Of a DNA stretch of 64,000 nt, positions 63,603 to 64,000 are shown in pieces. The position numbers and the translations under genes were made by a program. Numbering within the stretch: position 1 is the first letter of the stretch; each line of letters starts with the position of its first letter. This DNA is from Candidatus Epulonipiscium sp. (GTDB taxonomy: Bacteria > Bacillota > Clostridia > Lachnospirales > Defluviitaleaceae). Location of the stretch: positions 1 to 64,000 of the forward strand of contig JAAYQR010000025.1 in NCBI GenBank assembly GCA_012519205.1, read 5' to 3'. The notes below the pieces were generated by a model. The model searched no databases and had not been told where the DNA came from. It was given only the letters and a program-made list of their open reading frames with translations.

Positions 63603-64000
63603 TCCAAAAATCCATAAGGTAATATAAAAAGAGGCAACTACCCCCGCTAGATTAGCAATTATTGCTCCTGAAAGTGTATACCTGGTCTTTTTAATCCCAA
63701 TAGACATAAAGTAAACTGACATAGTATAAAAAATTGTTTCTGTACATCCCATCATAATAGAAACAAACCTTCCAATGAATGAATCTGGTCCGTACTGCTT
63801 AAATAAATCTAAAACCAATCCTAAACTAGCAGAAGAAGAGATACTTCTTAATATTGTAAGAGGAATTAATTCCGATGGAAAAGAAGTAAAAGCAAATAAA
63901 GGTTTAAGTATTCTTTCAATATAACCTAGGGTTCCTGATACCCTAATGATTCCCACAGCAATCATTAGGCCTATTAAAGTGGGCATAATAGTCAAAATGG
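63597..64000 (-). CDS. spmB: Spore maturation protein B (N-terminus beyond window)
   Basis: The visible C-terminal 134 residues or so are hydrophobic and show SpmB features: IMPTLIGLMIAVGIIRVSG, PSELIPLTILRSISSSASLG and GCTETIFYTMSVYFMSIGIK. These belong to the nucleoside-recognition (Gate) family. SpmA/SpmB are needed for spore core dehydration. The reading frame continues past 64000, and about 40 residues are missing at the N-terminus. It converges on pckA. Confidence 0.9.
   Translation of the reverse strand, partial: ILTIMPTLIGLMIAVGIIRVSGTLGYIERILKPLFAFTSFPSELIPLTILRSISSSASLGLVLDLFKQYGPDSFIGRFVSIMMGCTETIFYTMSVYFMSIGIKKTRYTLSGAIIANLAGVVASFYITLWIFGK

Noticed and set aside
1-64000. CRISPR arrays, insertion sequences, prophage or rRNA genes
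   Set aside because: No regularly spaced repeats, transposase, integrase, phage structural genes or rRNA signatures were seen.

Overview
The window is AT-rich, gene-dense, and comes from an anaerobic, endospore-forming member of the class Clostridia. The evidence is a large set of sporulation and germination genes (spoIIR, gerA/gerB/gerC, sleB/ypeB, yabG, cotS-like, ytvI, spmB, a SPOCS/LysM coat protein), an SLH-anchored surface-protein locus, a class I (Fe-S) fumarase, an archaeal/eukaryotic-type short ProRS under a T-box, Gram-positive promoters and Shine-Dalgarno sites, and frequent TTG/GTG starts. I cannot name the genus from the sequence alone. Most genes lie on the minus strand. The plus-strand exceptions are an ABC/Gld-like operon (37.0-40.9 kb), a stress protein (42.5 kb), a block at 51.8-55.6 kb, and pckA (61.9 kb).

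Layout, left to right. 1-794: an O-antigen-ligase-like membrane protein running off the edge. 0.9-12.9 kb: four exported proteins in a row (808-aa Ig-like, 2066-aa TIG-repeat giant, 562-aa repeat protein, 496-aa SLH protein), probably one cell-surface operon. 13.0-16.4 kb: galU, a DUF1934 protein, murI and ddl (envelope precursors). 16.6-19.7 kb: a germination cluster of sleB-like (frameshifted), sleB and ypeB. 19.8-26.3 kb: a decarboxylase, spoIIR, and a gerA-gerB-gerC germinant receptor with a small membrane protein. 26.4-31.0 kb: a GntR regulator, ispE, a SPOCS/LysM protein, veg and yabG. 31.2-36.8 kb: a Kef-type antiporter, phosphoglucomutase, a PEGA protein, a candidate structured RNA and a CotS-like kinase. 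37.0-40.9 kb: the ABC/Gld operon. 41.0-44.7 kb: cca, a stress protein, proS and its T-box. 44.8-47.1 kb: a chemoreceptor next to a truncated sugar permease. 47.3-50.5 kb: fumarase subunits, an aryl-CoA ligase and an ACT protein. 50.5-55.6 kb: two AI-2E-type membrane proteins flanking tRNA-Leu and tRNA-Lys, a CPBP protease, two small ORFs and a peptidoglycan-binding protein. 55.7-61.6 kb: a hypothetical protein, rsmA, a YabE-like 3D protein, tatD and metG. 61.9-64.0 kb: pckA and a partial spmB.

The order metG-tatD-yabE-ksgA followed later by yabG-veg-(coat gene)-ispE matches the Bacillus subtilis metS-to-ispE cluster in order and strand. Here it is split by about 25.7 kb of other genes, and rnmV is absent from between yabE and ksgA.

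The least explained items are a roughly 135-nt structured RNA with its own near-consensus sigma-A promoter and terminator (35647-35782), the four-gene giant surface-protein locus, a palindromic plus tandem-repeat operator in front of the ABC/Gld operon, and dispersed 29-bp repeats, one of which encodes the C-terminus of the DUF1934 protein.
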